DNA of 64,000 nt from Siccibacter turicensis LMG 23730 (GCF_000463155.2 NZ_AWFZ01000002.1:62001-126000), one strand, 5' to 3'; counted from the first letter of the stretch, positions 19,800 through 30,399 are shown. A program made the numbers and translations. Notes: generated by a model not told the origin, from the letters alone.

Positions 19800-21347
19800 T
19801 TATTCCACGATGAACAGCGCCTGACCAGTCATCTCTTGCGGGATTTCCTCGCCCATCAGGGCAAGCAGGGTCGGCGCGATATCGGACAGCTTACCGCCTT
19901 CAACCGGTTTCACCGCTTTCGGTCCAACGTAAATCAGCGGGACCGGCAGGTTGGTGTGGGCGGTATGTGCCTGGCCGGTCGCCGGATCGCGCATCTGCTC
20001 GGCATTACCGTGATCGGCGGTAATAAGCAGCTGGCCGCCAACTGACTCTACGGCGTCAACCACCTGAGCGACACAGGCGTCCAGCGCTTCGACTGCTTTT
20101 ACCGCGGCGTCCAGCACGCCGGTATGACCTACCATGTCGCCGTTCGGGTAGTTACAGATGATGGCGTCGTACTGGCCGCCTTTGATGGCCGCGACCAGTT
20201 TTTCGGTCAGCTCGGCAGAGCTCATTTCCGGTTGCAGATCGTAGGTGGCCACGTCAGGAGACTGAATCAGAATGCGGTCTTCGCCAGGGAAGGAGGCTTC
20301 TACGCCGCCGTTAAAGAAGAAGGTGACGTGGGCATATTTTTCCGTCTCTGAGATACGCAGCTGCGTTTTATTGCGCTTCGCCATCCACTCCCCGAAGGTA
20401 TTGACCAGTGCAGTAGGCGGGTAGGCGCAGGCCGCGTTGATGTCTGCGGCATACTCCGACAGCATCACGAACTCGGCCAGCTTCACCACTTTTTTACGCG
20501 CAAAGCCGTCAAAGTCAGGGTTAACAAAGGCGCGGGTGAGCTGACGCGCGCGGTCGGCACGGAAGTTCATGAAAATCAGCACGTCGCCGTCCTGCATGGC
20601 CGCATCGGCCTCGCCGGCGGCACGCAGTACGGTGGGCTTAACGAACTCGTCGTTTTCATCACGGGCATAAGCCGCGTGCAGGGCGTCAATGGCGTTATCG
20701 GCGGTAAACGCCCCCTGTGCCTGCGTAAGCAGATCGTAGGCCAGCTCAACGCGATCCCAGCGGTTGTCGCGGTCCATGGCGTAATAGCGGCCAATCAGCG
20801 AGGCGATACGGCCTTTGCCGAGCTGAGCGAACCTGTCGCTAAAGCGTTTGAGCGCCGCTTCAGCGCTGCGCGGCGGGGTGTCGCGACCATCCAGGAAAGC
20901 GTGCAGATAGATTTTTTCCGCCCCGCGCTTGGCGGCCAGCTCCACCATCGCCATGATGTGATCCTCATGGCTGTGAACGCCGCCTGCGGAGAGCAGACCC
21001 ATGATATGCACGGCTTTACCGGCGGCAACGGCGTTATCCACCGCCCCGGTCAATGCGGGATTGGTAAAGAAATCACCTGACTTAATTTCAACGTCGAGGC
21101 GGGTTAAATCCTGATAAACGATGCGGCCCGCGCCGAGGTTAACGTGCCCAACCTCGGAATTGCCCATCTGGCGGTCAGGCAGGCCGACCTCCAGCCCGGA
21201 GGCGTCAATCAGCGTATGGGGACGGGAGGCCCATAGCTGGTCCATTACTGGCGTTTTCGCCTGGGAAATGGCGTTATCCTGCTGCTCCTCGCGGTAGCCG
21301 TAACCGTCCAGGATCACCAGTACCATTGGCTTTTTAGAAACCGACAT
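19800..21347 (-). CDS. gpmM: 2,3-bisphosphoglycerate-independent phosphoglycerate mutase
   Basis: Manganese-dependent mutase interconverting 3- and 2-phosphoglycerate in glycolysis. The 515-residue length is typical. The phosphoserine site is Ser64 in [14 protein letters not shown]; metal ligands are visible in VILDGYG, HSHEDH and [13 protein letters not shown]. It leads the gpmM-envC-yibQ operon and diverges from yibN. Confidence 0.98.
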   Translation of the reverse strand: MSVSKKPMVLVILDGYGYREEQQDNAISQAKTPVMDQLWASRPHTLIDASGLEVGLPDRQMGNSEVGHVNLGAGRIVYQDLTRLDVEIKSGDFFTNPALTGAVDNAVAAGKAVHIMGLLSAGGVHSHEDHIMAMVELAAKRGAEKIYLHAFLDGRDTPPRSAEAALKRFSDRFAQLGKGRIASLIGRYYAMDRDNRWDRVELAYDLLTQAQGAFTADNAIDALHAAYARDENDEFVKPTVLRAAGEADAAMQDGDVLIFMNFRADRARQLTRAFVNPDFDGFARKKVVKLAEFVMLSEYAADINAACAYPPTALVNTFGEWMAKRNKTQLRISETEKYAHVTFFFNGGVEASFPGEDRILIQSPDVATYDLQPEMSSAELTEKLVAAIKGGQYDAIICNYPNGDMVGHTGVLDAAVKAVEALDACVAQVVDAVESVGGQLLITADHGNAEQMRDPATGQAHTAHTNLPVPLIYVGPKAVKPVEGGKLSDIAPTLLALMGEEIPQEMTGQALFIVE

Positions 21348-21591
21348 TGCAATAACCTCATGCGCGCTAAAGGGAGAAATTGGCGTAACTTTACTACACC
21401 GCTTTGCGCCCGATAGCTGCAGGAGATCAAAGAAACGAGCCGGTGGCGGAGCCTGTACGCGGTGGCCTGCAGATTTTTACGTAACGCGCCGCAGAAAATG
21501 CATAACCTGCTGCTCTTTGGCTGTAATTAACACACTGCGCAGGTATACTCCTCACCTGGTTTTTTCACTTAGTCGGGAGTCATTACCCCCC

Positions 21592-22023
21592 ATGCAAGAA
21601 ATTATGCAATTCGTTGGCCGCCACCCCATACTTAGTATCGCGTGGATTGCGTTACTGGCGGCGGTGATTTACACCACGTTTAAAGGCCTCACCTCAAAGG
21701 TGAAGACCATCACCCGCGGTCAAGCGACGCACCTGATCAACAAAGAAGACGCCGTTGTGGTGGATATCCGCCAGCGTGACGACTTCCGCAAAGGCCATAT
21801 CGCCAGCGCTATCAACCTGCTGCCGAACGAAATCAAAAACGGTAGCTTGGGCGAGCTTGAGAAGCACAAAGCCAACCCCATTATTGTTGTTGATGCGAGC
21901 GGTATGTCTGCCAACGACGCGGCCACCGCGCTGCACAAAGCGGGCTTTGAGCGCGTATTCGTACTGAAAGAGGGCGTGGCCGGCTGGAGTGGTGAAAACC
22001 TGCCACTGGTTCGCGGCAAGTAA
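21592..22023 (+). CDS. yibN: Rhodanese-like domain membrane protein
   Basis: A 143-residue protein with one N-terminal transmembrane helix (about residues 14-32) and a C-terminal rhodanese domain ([17 protein letters not shown] ... [17 protein letters not shown]). The position normally holding the catalytic cysteine reads [13 protein letters not shown], so sulfurtransferase activity is doubtful. E. coli YibN interacts with the Sec/YidC insertion machinery; a role here is inferred from orthology. The ATG at 21592 gives the E. coli length. It is the first gene of yibN-grxC-secB-gpsA. Confidence 0.93.
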   Translation: MQEIMQFVGRHPILSIAWIALLAAVIYTTFKGLTSKVKTITRGQATHLINKEDAVVVDIRQRDDFRKGHIASAINLLPNEIKNGSLGELEKHKANPIIVVDASGMSANDAATALHKAGFERVFVLKEGVAGWSGENLPLVRGK

Positions 22024-22043
22024 TACATAACAGAGGTACAGTC

Positions 22044-22295
22044 ATGGCCAATATTGAAATCTACACCAAAGTCACCTGCCCGTATTGCCATCGTGCGAAA
22101 GCGCTGCTGGACAGCAAAGGGGTTACCTATGAAGAGTTGCGCATCGACGGCGACGCTTCCAAACGGGAAGAGATGATTAAACGTAGTGGCCGTACGACGG
22201 TGCCGCAGATTTTCATTGATGCGCAGCACATTGGCGGTTGCGATGACTTACATGCGCTGGATGCGCGTGGCGGGCTCGATCCACTGCTGCGATAA
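22044..22295 (+). CDS. grxC: Glutaredoxin 3
   Basis: Cytoplasmic dithiol glutaredoxin reducing disulfides with glutathione and serving as a hydrogen donor. It has 83 residues, the family length. The active site is CPYC at residues 12-15, and the glutathione-binding TVPQIFID and GGCDDL motifs are present. It is 20 bases after yibN. Confidence 0.98.
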   Translation: MANIEIYTKVTCPYCHRAKALLDSKGVTYEELRIDGDASKREEMIKRSGRTTVPQIFIDAQHIGGCDDLHALDARGGLDPLLR

Positions 22296-22341
22296 AACCG
22301 GCCGTCAGGCACTTTTAAGGATATAAATAAAGGGTTTACCT

Positions 22342-22809
22342 ATGTCAGAACAAAACAGCACAGAGATGGCGTTTCAGATTCAGCGTGTTTACACCAAGGA
22401 TATCTCTTTCGAAGCGCCGAACGCTCCGCAAGTGTTCCAGAAAGACTGGCAGCCGGAAGTAAAACTGGATCTGGATACCGCATCCAACCAGCTGGCCGAA
22501 GACGTTTATGAAGTCATGCTGCGCGTGACCGTGACGGCTACCGTTGAAGGCGAAACCGCGTTCCTGTGCGAAGTACAGCAGGCGGGCATCTTTACCGTTG
22601 GCGGTATCGAAGGTACCCAGCTGGCGCACTGCCTGGGCGCATACTGCCCGAACATCCTCTTCCCGTATGCCCGTGAATGCATCACTAACCTGGTTTCACG
22701 CGGTACCTTCCCGCAGTTGAACCTCGCGCCGGTTAACTTCGATGCGCTGTTCATGAACTATCTGCAACAGCAATCAGGTGAAGGTGCGCAAGAACATCAG
22801 GATGCCTGA
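22342..22809 (+). CDS. secB: Protein-export chaperone SecB
   Basis: Homotetrameric cytosolic chaperone that holds preproteins unfolded and delivers them to SecA. The 155-residue protein begins [28 protein letters not shown], near-identical to E. coli, and has the [33 protein letters not shown] core. Its stop shares one base with the gpsA start (TGATG), implying coupling. Confidence 0.99.
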   Translation: MSEQNSTEMAFQIQRVYTKDISFEAPNAPQVFQKDWQPEVKLDLDTASNQLAEDVYEVMLRVTVTATVEGETAFLCEVQQAGIFTVGGIEGTQLAHCLGAYCPNILFPYARECITNLVSRGTFPQLNLAPVNFDALFMNYLQQQSGEGAQEHQDA

Positions 22810-23831
22810 TGAACACCACCATTAATGCCTCAATGACAGTCATCGGTGCCGGCTCGTACGGCACCGCTCTTGCCATCACGCTGGCAAGAAACGGTCACCA
22901 GGTCGTGCTCTGGGGTCACTCCCCTGACCATATCGCCACCTTAAAGGCCGATCGCTGTAACGCCGCCTTTCTGCCGGACGTTCCCTTCCCGGATTCACTG
23001 CATCTCGAAAGCTCCCTTGCCGCTGCGCTGGCCGCCAGCCGCGATATTCTCGTGGTGGTGCCAAGCCATGTTTTCGGCAAGGTGCTGCAGGAGATTAAAC
23101 CGCTGCTGCGTCCGGATGCGCGTATCGTCTGGGCCACCAAAGGCCTGGAAGCGGATACCGGTCGTCTGTTGCAGGACGTCGCGCGCGACATTCTGGGCGA
23201 TGCGATCCCGCTGGCGGTAATTTCCGGCCCGACCTTCGCAAAAGAGCTGGCTGCGGGACTGCCGACCGCCATCTCGCTTGCGGCGACCGACGAAGCCTTT
23301 GCCGAAGACCTTCAGCGCCTGCTGCACTGTGGGAAAAGCTTCCGCGTATACCGCAACCCCGATTTTATTGGCGTTCAGCTCGGCGGCGCGGTGAAAAACG
23401 TTATCGCCATCGGTGCTGGCATGTCGGACGGGATTGGCTTTGGCGCCAATGCGCGTACCGCGCTGATCACCCGCGGGCTGGCAGAAATGTCACGTCTTGG
23501 CACGGCGCTGGGCGCTGACCCGACCACCTTTATGGGGATGGCGGGGCTGGGGGATCTGGTGCTTACCTGCACCGATAATCAGTCGCGTAACCGTCGCTTT
23601 GGCATGATGCTGGGGCAGGGCATGGACGTCGAAAGCGCCCAGGAAAAAATCGGTCAGGTTGTCGAAGGCTATCGCAATACCAAAGAAGTCAGGGAGTTGG
23701 CCGCACGTCACGGCGTCGAAATGCCAATAACTGAGGAAATTTATCAGGTATTGTATTGCGGAAAAAATGCTCGCGAGGCAGCATTGACGCTGCTTGGCCG
23801 TACGCGTAAGGATGAGAGCAGCGTAAAATAA
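22809..23831 (+). CDS. gpsA: Glycerol-3-phosphate dehydrogenase [NAD(P)+]
   Basis: Reduces dihydroxyacetone phosphate to sn-glycerol 3-phosphate for phospholipid synthesis. The 340-residue protein has the N-terminal Rossmann motif [12 protein letters not shown], the [12 protein letters not shown] segment, the catalytic-lysine region [17 protein letters not shown] and the substrate motif [13 protein letters not shown]. It overlaps secB by one base, the same arrangement as in E. coli. Confidence 0.98.
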   Translation: MNTTINASMTVIGAGSYGTALAITLARNGHQVVLWGHSPDHIATLKADRCNAAFLPDVPFPDSLHLESSLAAALAASRDILVVVPSHVFGKVLQEIKPLLRPDARIVWATKGLEADTGRLLQDVARDILGDAIPLAVISGPTFAKELAAGLPTAISLAATDEAFAEDLQRLLHCGKSFRVYRNPDFIGVQLGGAVKNVIAIGAGMSDGIGFGANARTALITRGLAEMSRLGTALGADPTTFMGMAGLGDLVLTCTDNQSRNRRFGMMLGQGMDVESAQEKIGQVVEGYRNTKEVRELAARHGVEMPITEEIYQVLYCGKNAREAALTLLGRTRKDESSVK

Positions 23832-23949
23832 CGCTCTGCCACTCTGGCGTCGTGCTACATCAGGCGACGCGTATCATGTCGCAACCCGTTGTCCTGGCGT
23901 ACCGGTACCCTGAGCGTACCGGGCGCTCTGATTTTTTCTGGAGAAAGCA

Positions 23950-24771
23950 ATGCCGTGTGAAGAACTGGATATAGTCTGGAACAATATTAAAGCCGAAGCG
24001 CGAGCGCTGGCGGATTGTGAACCCATGCTGGCCAGTTTTTATCATGCGACGCTGCTCAAGCACGAAAATCTGGGTAGCGCCCTGAGCTACATGCTGGCTA
24101 ACAAGCTTGCCTCACCGATCATGCCGGCTATCGCTATTCGTGAAGTGGTGGAAGAAGCCTACGCGGCGGACCCGGAGATGATTGCCTCGGCAGCCTGTGA
24201 CATTCAGGCCGTGCGCACCCGCGACCCGGCGGTAGATAAATACTCCACGCCGCTGCTCTATCTGAAAGGGTTTCACGCGCTTCAGGCGTACCGTATTGGT
24301 CACTGGCTGTGGGCGGAAGGGCGTCAGGCCCTGGCCATCTTCCTGCAAAACCAGGTCTCCGTTTCATTCCAGGTGGATATTCATCCGGCGGCAACCATTG
24401 GCCGCGGGATCCTGCTCGATCACGCCACCGGTATTGTGATCGGTGAAACGGCGGTGGTTGAGGATGATGTTTCCATTCTGCAGTCGGTCACCCTCGGCGG
24501 TACCGGTAAAACCACCGGCGATCGCCATCCGAAGATCCGCGAGGGCGTGTTGATTGGTGCGGGTGCAAAAATTCTCGGCAACATCGAGGTGGGGCGCGGC
24601 GCCAAAATAGGCGCAGGCTCAGTGGTGCTGCAGCCGGTACCGCCGCACACCACCGCGGCAGGCGTGCCGGCCCGTATTGTTGGCAAACCGGAAAGCGATA
24701 AGCCGTCAATGGACATGGATCAGCACTTCAACGGCATCAATCACGGTTTCGAGTACGGCGACGGGATCTAA
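23950..24771 (+). CDS. cysE: Serine acetyltransferase
   Basis: Makes O-acetyl-L-serine from serine and acetyl-CoA, the committed step of cysteine synthesis, and associates with CysK. The 273 residues equal E. coli CysE. After a helical N-terminal domain come left-handed beta-helix hexapeptide repeats from about residue 140: VDIHPAATIGRG, LDHATGIVIGE (catalytic Asp and His), GDRHPKIREGVLIGAGAKILG. The C-terminal tail ends in isoleucine, as needed for CysK binding and cysteine feedback. A ribosome binding site (CTGGAGAAAG) precedes the ATG. It converges with trmL. Confidence 0.98.
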   Translation: MPCEELDIVWNNIKAEARALADCEPMLASFYHATLLKHENLGSALSYMLANKLASPIMPAIAIREVVEEAYAADPEMIASAACDIQAVRTRDPAVDKYSTPLLYLKGFHALQAYRIGHWLWAEGRQALAIFLQNQVSVSFQVDIHPAATIGRGILLDHATGIVIGETAVVEDDVSILQSVTLGGTGKTTGDRHPKIREGVLIGAGAKILGNIEVGRGAKIGAGSVVLQPVPPHTTAAGVPARIVGKPESDKPSMDMDQHFNGINHGFEYGDGI

Positions 24772-24814
24772 TCAACCCGATGCAGCGCCGGTGCTGGCGC
24801 TGCCTGGTCAGGCT

Positions 24815-25294
24815 TTACTGACTCTCTCTCAGTACCGCGCCGGCATATCCCAGCTGGCGCCATGCTTCATACACCACCACCGACACCGCATTTGACAGGT
24901 TCATGCTGCGGCTGTCCGGCATCATCGGAATACGAATCTTTTGTTGGGGCGGCAGCGCGTCGAGGATTGTCGCCGGCAGACCCCGCGTTTCCGGACCAAA
25001 CAGCAGGTAGTCGCCTGGCTGATAGCTGACAGCGCTATGGGCCGGCGTGCCTTTGGTCGTCAGGGCAAACAGACGCTGCGGCGACTTGGCATCGAGAAAC
25101 GCCTGATAATCAGGGTGGCGGGTTACCGCGGTAAATTCGTGATAATCCAGGCCCGCGCGGCGCAGGCGCTTATCATCCCAGGCAAACCCCAGCGGCTCGA
25201 TCAGATGCAGTCGGAAACCGGTGTTGGCGCACAGACGGATGATATTGCCGGTATTCGGCGGGATTTCAGGTTCAAACAAGACGATATTCAGCAT
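24815..25294 (-). CDS. trmL: tRNA (cytidine/uridine-2'-O-)-methyltransferase TrmL
   Basis: SPOUT-class enzyme that 2'-O-methylates the wobble nucleotide 34 of the leucine tRNAs with CAA and cmnm5UAA anticodons. The 159-residue protein (E. coli 157) starts [21 protein letters not shown] and has the knot motifs [11 protein letters not shown] and [20 protein letters not shown] use the ATG at 25294; the longer open frame upstream does not match the family. In E. coli this gene ends the cysE neighbourhood; here cpxA follows instead (see findings). Confidence 0.97.
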   Translation of the reverse strand: MLNIVLFEPEIPPNTGNIIRLCANTGFRLHLIEPLGFAWDDKRLRRAGLDYHEFTAVTRHPDYQAFLDAKSPQRLFALTTKGTPAHSAVSYQPGDYLLFGPETRGLPATILDALPPQQKIRIPMMPDSRSMNLSNAVSVVVYEAWRQLGYAGAVLRESQ

Positions 25295-25406
25295 ACAACC
25301 CCCATTTCGAGGGGCGCAGGATAGCAGAATCGCACGCCGCGAAACACTGACAAGGTCCATCGCCTCAATAGCAAAACGCCCCTTCGTGAGAAGAGGCGTG
25401 GTGGGA

Positions 25407-26780
25407 TCAGGACCGGCGGTAGAGCGGTAACCACATGGTCAGACGAAGACCGCCAAGCGGGCTGTCATCGGCTTTTACCCAGCCGCGATGCTGCTGAATT
25501 GCGGTTTCGACGATAGCAAGCCCAAGGCCTGTGCCGCCGGATTCACGATCGCGTGCCTCGTCGGTGCGGTAGAACGGACGGAAAATCTGCTCCCGATCGG
25601 CCTGGCTGACGCCCGGACCGTCGTCATCAACGTTGATGGTAATGCCTTCTTTATCCACCGCGAAGCCGACGGAGATTTTGGTATGCGAGTAGCGCAGGGC
25701 GTTGCGCACGATGTTTTCCAGCGCGCTCTCCAGGGCGTTCGGGTTGCCGTACAGCAGCCACGGACCGGGAGGATAGGTCACCTCAAACGATTTGCCCATC
25801 TGTTCCGCTTCAAACGCTGCGTTTTCAAGCACATCGCTCCACAGCTGATTGGCCTTCATGGTTTCGCTGACCAGCGCATTTTTCTGCTGGTTGCGCGACA
25901 TCACCAGCAGATCGTTAATCATGCTGTCGAGGCGCTGCGCTTCCGTTTCGATGCGCTCCAGCTCTTTACTCTCGCCGCTGCGGCGGCGCAGCAGGGCGGT
26001 ACCCAGCTGTAAGCGGGTAAGCGGCGTGCGCAGCTCGTGCGAGATATCTGACAGCAGCCGTTGCTGGGCGGTCATCATGCGCTCCAGCGCGGTCACCATC
26101 TGGTTAAAGCTGGCGCCAGCGGCCTGAAACTCCTGCGCGCCCGCTTCCAGTTCCGGGTGCTGGCGCAGGTTGCCCTGTGCCACTTCGTCCGCCGCATTTT
26201 TAAGACGTCGTGCCGGACGCGCCAGACTCCAGGCCAGCCACAGCAGCAGCGGCGAACTTACCAGCATCGTCACGATAAGCAACAGCAGCGGGCGGTCAAA
26301 GAGCAGGTTGATAAAGTCGGATTGTGAACTGCTGGCCGGGCGGATCAGGTAGAGCTGATAGTAATCTTCGCTGTCGCGTACCGAAAACGGGCCAACCAGT
26401 TCGAGACGGCCATATTTTTTCTTCTGCGGGTGATCGGAGTTGTCGGACTGGCCGATAAAGTTGCGGATAATCTGCATTTCATTGCGTTCGGCGCCAATCA
26501 CGCGCCCTTCGCTGGTCACCAGCAGCAGACGCTGGCCGGGCGGTGCCCATTTGTCGATGGCGCGAAACAGCCTGCGCCACCACATCAAATCATTCGGCGG
26601 ATCGCTTGCCAGCTCCGCCTGAACGTGTTGCTCAATCATCGTACCCTGACGCTGCTCGCTTTCGAGCAGCTCAGTCATCTGGCGTGAGTCGAGCTTGGGT
26701 AACATCAAAACCAGCATCAACACCAGCGCCAGCGTTAACCAGAAAATGGCAAAAATACGGGCGGTAAGACTGCCTGTCAT
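25407..26780 (-). CDS. cpxA: Envelope stress sensor histidine kinase CpxA
   Basis: Inner-membrane sensor kinase/phosphatase that responds to misfolded envelope proteins and inner-membrane stress by controlling CpxR. The 457 residues equal E. coli. Architecture: first membrane helix at residues 8-28, periplasmic sensor domain to about 163, second helix 165-188, HAMP, then the [13 protein letters not shown] dimerisation box with phospho-acceptor His248, and N ([10 protein letters not shown]), G1 (DDGPGV) and G2 ([10 protein letters not shown]) ATP-binding boxes. It overlaps cpxR by four bases. Confidence 0.99.
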   Translation of the reverse strand: MTGSLTARIFAIFWLTLALVLMLVLMLPKLDSRQMTELLESEQRQGTMIEQHVQAELASDPPNDLMWWRRLFRAIDKWAPPGQRLLLVTSEGRVIGAERNEMQIIRNFIGQSDNSDHPQKKKYGRLELVGPFSVRDSEDYYQLYLIRPASSSQSDFINLLFDRPLLLLIVTMLVSSPLLLWLAWSLARPARRLKNAADEVAQGNLRQHPELEAGAQEFQAAGASFNQMVTALERMMTAQQRLLSDISHELRTPLTRLQLGTALLRRRSGESKELERIETEAQRLDSMINDLLVMSRNQQKNALVSETMKANQLWSDVLENAAFEAEQMGKSFEVTYPPGPWLLYGNPNALESALENIVRNALRYSHTKISVGFAVDKEGITINVDDDGPGVSQADREQIFRPFYRTDEARDRESGGTGLGLAIVETAIQQHRGWVKADDSPLGGLRLTMWLPLYRRS

Positions 26781-27475
26781 GAAGCCGATACCATCAGATA
26801 GCCGCGACCGCGCAGGGTTTTAAACCACGGGTGACCATCTTTGCGCTCCGGTAGCTTCCGGCGCAGGTTGGAGATATGCATATCAATGGCGCGATCGAAC
26901 GGCGTCAGGCGCTTGCCCAGCACTTCCTGACTCAAATGTTCACGGGAGACCACCTGACCGAGATGCTGTGCCAGCAGGTAGAGCAGCGTGAACTCTGTGC
27001 CGGTCAGCTCCAGTGCCTGACCATCGAAGCTGGCTTCCTGGCGGCCCGGGTTAAGGCTTAAGGCATCCACTTCCAGGGTCGGTGAACCGTTGTCGCTATT
27101 CTGCTGCTGTTCGCTCCAGTTGGAACGACGCAGGATCGCACGGATACGTGCCACCAGTTCGCGATCGTTAAAGGGTTTAGGCAGGTAGTCATCTGCGCCC
27201 AGTTCAAGCCCCAGCACGCGATCGAGTTCGCTTCCGCGTGCGGTGAGCATAATGACAGGTGTCTGGTGTGTCTGGCGTAGCTCTTTAAGGGTATCAATGC
27301 CGTTTTTCTTCGGCATCATCACGTCGAGCAAAAGCAGGTCGATGCTGTCGTCCAGGAGGTCGAGCGCCTGTTCGCCATCGTGGGCGACCAGAACGTTAAA
27401 ACCTTCCATGTCGAGCAATTCCTTTAGCAGGGAAGTAAGCTCTCGGTCATCATCAACTAACAGAATTTTATTCAT
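26777..27475 (-). CDS. cpxR: Response regulator CpxR
   Basis: OmpR-family transcription factor of the Cpx envelope stress response. The 232-residue protein has a receiver domain with acidic pocket VDDDRE, phosphorylation site Asp51 in LLLLDVMMP and a conserved lysine in LPKPFNDREL, followed by a winged-helix DNA-binding domain ending RGRGYLMV. It is the first gene of the cpxRA operon and diverges from cpxP; a CpxR box lies between them, so autoregulation is expected. Confidence 0.99.
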   Translation of the reverse strand: MNKILLVDDDRELTSLLKELLDMEGFNVLVAHDGEQALDLLDDSIDLLLLDVMMPKKNGIDTLKELRQTHQTPVIMLTARGSELDRVLGLELGADDYLPKPFNDRELVARIRAILRRSNWSEQQQNSDNGSPTLEVDALSLNPGRQEASFDGQALELTGTEFTLLYLLAQHLGQVVSREHLSQEVLGKRLTPFDRAIDMHISNLRRKLPERKDGHPWFKTLRGRGYLMVSAS

Positions 27476-27528
27476 TGTTAATACCTCCGAGGCAGAAATT
27501 ACGTCATCAAGGCGCGCTAATCCATGAC

Positions 27529-27543
27529 TTTACGTTGTTTTAC
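27529..27543. promoter_or_regulatory. CpxR operator between cpxR and cpxP
   Basis: Read on the minus strand the sequence is GTAAA-ACAAC-GTAAA, an exact match to the CpxR consensus GTAAA-N5-GTAAA. It lies between the divergent cpxR and cpxP starts, where E. coli also has CpxR sites. Confidence 0.9.
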
Positions 27544-27623
27544 ACCCCCTGACGCATGTTTGCAGCCTGAATCGTAGACTGTCTCTCGTTGATTCGCAGC
27601 ACAGATGATTTTGGGAGCAAGTA

Positions 27624-28124
27624 ATGCGCAAAGTTACCGCTGCTGTTATGGCGTCAACGCTGGCACTGAGCACCGTATGCCACGCCGCTGATGCGCTCCT
27701 CGGCGATAACTGGCACCCGGTAGACGGCGCAGCGCCGCGCAACAGCATTCAGAGTCATATGTTTGACGGTATCAGATTAACAGAGCAGCAGCGTCAGCAG
27801 TTGCGCGATCTGATGCAGCAGGCCCGGCATGAAAGCCCGCCTGTTAATGTTAGCGAAATGGAGACAATGCATCGCCTTGTCACCGCAGAAAATTTTGATG
27901 AACACGCCGTGCGTGCTCAGGCTGAGAAAATGGCGCAGGAACAGGTATCTCGTCAGGTTGAAATGGCGAAGGTGCGTAATCAGATGTTCCGGCTACTGAC
28001 CCCTGAACAGCAGGCGGTGTTGAATGAAAAACACGATCAGCGCATGAAAGAGTTACGTGAGCTTTCGAAAATGCAACGGTCACCGTTAATGCAGATGTAC
28101 AGCAGTAACCGAAGTTCCCAGTAA
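27624..28124 (+). CDS. cpxP: Periplasmic Cpx adaptor/repressor CpxP
   Basis: Periplasmic helical protein that binds the CpxA sensor domain and dampens signalling, and helps DegP remove misfolded pilins. The 166-residue product (E. coli 166) has a signal peptide ending STVCHA and two LTxxQ-type motifs, [13 protein letters not shown] and [12 protein letters not shown], characteristic of the CpxP/Spy fold. It is the most strongly Cpx-induced gene in E. coli, consistent with the operator upstream. Its 3' UTR contains CpxQ. Confidence 0.97.
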   Translation: MRKVTAAVMASTLALSTVCHAADALLGDNWHPVDGAAPRNSIQSHMFDGIRLTEQQRQQLRDLMQQARHESPPVNVSEMETMHRLVTAENFDEHAVRAQAEKMAQEQVSRQVEMAKVRNQMFRLLTPEQQAVLNEKHDQRMKELRELSKMQRSPLMQMYSSNRSSQ

Positions 28125-28132
28125 CAACCCTG

Positions 28133-28190
28133 TTTTCCTTGCCATAGACACCATCCCTGTCTTCCCCCTCATGATGAGGGGGCTTTTTTT
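28133..28190 (+). ncRNA. cpxQ: CpxQ small RNA (cpxP 3' UTR)
   Basis: Hfq-dependent sRNA released from the cpxP mRNA 3' end by RNase E, which represses envelope-protein mRNAs. The sequence starts TTTTCCTTGCCATAGACACC, matching the conserved CpxQ 5' seed regions as remembered from Salmonella and E. coli, and ends in a terminator hairpin (CCCCCTCATGATGAGGGGG) followed by CTTTTTTT. The 5' end is placed by analogy; it lies 8 bases after the cpxP stop. The hairpin is also the cpxP terminator. Confidence 0.88.
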
Positions 28191-28354
28191 GCCTGAATTT
28201 CCCTGCCTTGTCCTCCCTGACCGCGCCCTGAGCGTGTTTTCCGGTATCTCCCTGCGCGGCGTTTGCCCTTAATTGGCGCCTCTGGTGGCGGCTTTTTCTG
28301 CAATTGACCAGGAACAATCCGTTATAATCTCGGTATGTTTTTGCAGGAGCCTTT

Positions 28355-29266
28355 ATGAATCAATCCTATGGGCGGCTGGTAACGCGCGCGGCTGTTGCCG
28401 CTACCGTGATGGCCACGGCGCTGCTGTTCATCAAAATTTTCGCCTGGTGGTACACCGGTTCGGTGAGCATTCTGGCGGGGCTGGTGGATTCCCTGGTCGA
28501 TATCGCCGCCTCGCTGACCAATCTGCTGGTGGTGCGCTATTCCCTGCAGCCTGCGGACGACGAACACACGTTTGGCCACGGCAAGGCCGAATCCCTCGCC
28601 GCGTTGGCGCAGAGCATGTTTATCTCCGGCTCGGCGCTGTTTCTGTTTCTCACCAGCATTGAGCACCTGGTGCGCCCGTCGCCGATGAATGAACCGGGCA
28701 TCGGGATGCTGGTTACCCTGATCGCGCTGGTGTGTACGCTGGTGCTGGTCACCTTCCAGCGCTGGGTGGTACGGCGCACGCAGAGCCAGGCCGTGCGCGC
28801 GGATATGCTTCATTATCAGTCTGATGTTATGATGAACGGTGCGATTCTCATCGCGCTGGGGCTGTCCTGGTATGGATGGCACAGGGCGGATGCGCTGTTC
28901 GCGTTCTGTATCGGCGTTTATATTTTGTATAGCGCGCTGCGTATGGGATATGAGGCGGTCCAGTCGTTACTGGACAGAGCGCTTCCGGACGCGGAGCGAC
29001 AGGCCATTATCGATATTGTCACCTCCTGGCCCGGCGTCAGAGGGGCACATGATTTCCGTACGCGCCAGTCAGGGCCGACACGTTTTATTCAACTCCATCT
29101 GGAAATGGACGATACATTACCGCTTGTTCAGGCGCATCTGGTGGCTGAGCAGGTAGAGCAGGCGATTTTGCGTCGCTTTCCGGGGTCTGACGTCATTATT
29201 CATCAGGACCCCTGTTCGGTGGTTCCGCAGACGTGCTCAGAGCAGGGAAGTGGCGGTAAACCGTGA
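28355..29266 (+). CDS. fieF: Ferrous-iron/zinc efflux transporter FieF
   Basis: Cation diffusion facilitator that exports Zn2+ and Fe2+ in exchange for protons across the inner membrane as a homodimer. The 303-residue protein (E. coli 300) has six membrane helices in the first 210 residues. The transport-site aspartates are in [11 protein letters not shown] (helix 2), and the His and Asp ligands in [10 protein letters not shown] (helix 5). The cytoplasmic metallochaperone-like domain ends [14 protein letters not shown] and [10 protein letters not shown]. An AGGAG site precedes the ATG and a TATAAT lies at 28323-28328, giving a short leader. Confidence 0.97.
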   Translation: MNQSYGRLVTRAAVAATVMATALLFIKIFAWWYTGSVSILAGLVDSLVDIAASLTNLLVVRYSLQPADDEHTFGHGKAESLAALAQSMFISGSALFLFLTSIEHLVRPSPMNEPGIGMLVTLIALVCTLVLVTFQRWVVRRTQSQAVRADMLHYQSDVMMNGAILIALGLSWYGWHRADALFAFCIGVYILYSALRMGYEAVQSLLDRALPDAERQAIIDIVTSWPGVRGAHDFRTRQSGPTRFIQLHLEMDDTLPLVQAHLVAEQVEQAILRRFPGSDVIIHQDPCSVVPQTCSEQGSGGKP

Positions 29267-29312
29267 GCCGGGCAACATTTTATTGCATAATTCATCCGGT
29301 ATTCGCCTGACC

Positions 29313-29345
29313 TGAATCAATTCAGCAAGAAACGGTTGATATACT
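29313..29345 (+). promoter_or_regulatory. pfkA promoter region with Cra operator
   Basis: TGAATCAATTCA at 29313-29324 is a near-palindromic match to the Cra (FruR) operator (TGAATCGATTCA type), and a TATACT -10-like hexamer follows at 29340-29345. E. coli pfkA is repressed by Cra from an equivalent site. Confidence 0.65.
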
Positions 29346-29436
29346 ATCAGCAGCAAATGTTCAGACCGCCCGGCACAAGGGTGAGCGCTTCCCGAGTCAG
29401 AATTTATTTTTGCATTCCTACGTTCAGAGGTAGTCC

Positions 29437-30399
29437 ATGATTAAGAAAATCGGTGTGTTGACAAGTGGCGGTGATGCGCCTGGCATGAATGCCGCGATTC
29501 GCGGTGTGGTGCGCGCTGCGTTGACCGAAGGCCTGGAAGTGTTTGGTATTTATGATGGCTACCTCGGTTTGTATGAAGATCGCATGATCCAGCTCGACCG
29601 CTACAGCGTGTCTGACATGATTAACCGCGGCGGTACCTTCCTCGGTTCCGCTCGTTTCCCGGAGTTCCGCGAAGATCGCGTGCGCGCCGTGGCGATTGAA
29701 AACATGAAGAAGCGCGGTATTGATGCGCTGGTGGTGATTGGCGGCGACGGCTCCTACATGGGTGCTAAACGCCTGACGGAGATGGGTTTCCCGTGCATCG
29801 GCCTGCCGGGCACCATTGATAACGACGTAGCCGGTACCGACTACACCATCGGTTACTTCACCGCGCTGCACACCGTGGTGGAAGCGATTGACCGTCTGCG
29901 CGACACCTCCTCTTCGCACCAGCGTATTTCCATCGTGGAAGTGATGGGCCGTTACTGCGGCGATCTGACGCTGGCGGCGGCGATTGCGGGCGGCTGTGAG
30001 TTCATCGTGCTGCCGGAAGTCGAATTCAACCGGGAAGACCTGGTGTCGGAAATTAAGGCCGGCATCGCCAAAGGTAAGAAGCACGCCATCGTCGCGATTA
30101 CCGAGCACATCTGTGATATCGATGAGCTGGCAAAATACATCGAAGACGAAACCAAACGTGAAACCCGCGCGACGGTGCTGGGCCACATTCAGCGCGGCGG
30201 CTCGCCGGTGCCGTATGACCGTATTCTGGCGTCCCGCATGGGGGCTTACTCCATCGAGCTGCTGCTGCAGGGCTACGGCGGTCGCTGCGTCGGTATTCAG
30301 AACGAGAAGATGGTGCATCATGACATCATCGACGCGATCGAAAACATGAAGCGTCCGTTCAAAGGCGACTGGCTGGAATGCGCCAAAAAGCTTTACTGA
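29437..30399 (+). CDS. pfkA: 6-phosphofructokinase I
   Basis: ATP-dependent allosteric phosphofructokinase converting fructose 6-phosphate to fructose 1,6-bisphosphate, the controlling step of glycolysis. The 320 residues equal E. coli PfkA. The ATP loop is [12 protein letters not shown], the catalytic segment [16 protein letters not shown] (Asp127), and the effector/substrate region [13 protein letters not shown]. The leader carries a Cra-like operator and the gene ends at a terminator. Confidence 0.99.
   Translation: MIKKIGVLTSGGDAPGMNAAIRGVVRAALTEGLEVFGIYDGYLGLYEDRMIQLDRYSVSDMINRGGTFLGSARFPEFREDRVRAVAIENMKKRGIDALVVIGGDGSYMGAKRLTEMGFPCIGLPGTIDNDVAGTDYTIGYFTALHTVVEAIDRLRDTSSSHQRISIVEVMGRYCGDLTLAAAIAGGCEFIVLPEVEFNREDLVSEIKAGIAKGKKHAIVAITEHICDIDELAKYIEDETKRETRATVLGHIQRGGSPVPYDRILASRMGAYSIELLLQGYGGRCVGIQNEKMVHHDIIDAIENMKRPFKGDWLECAKKLY

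Noticed and set aside
23832-23949. Possible REP-like inverted repeat (GCGTCG ... CGACGC) between gpsA and cysE.
   Set aside because: Only a six-base stem with a 12-base loop and a single copy in the window; not enough to call a repeat family.
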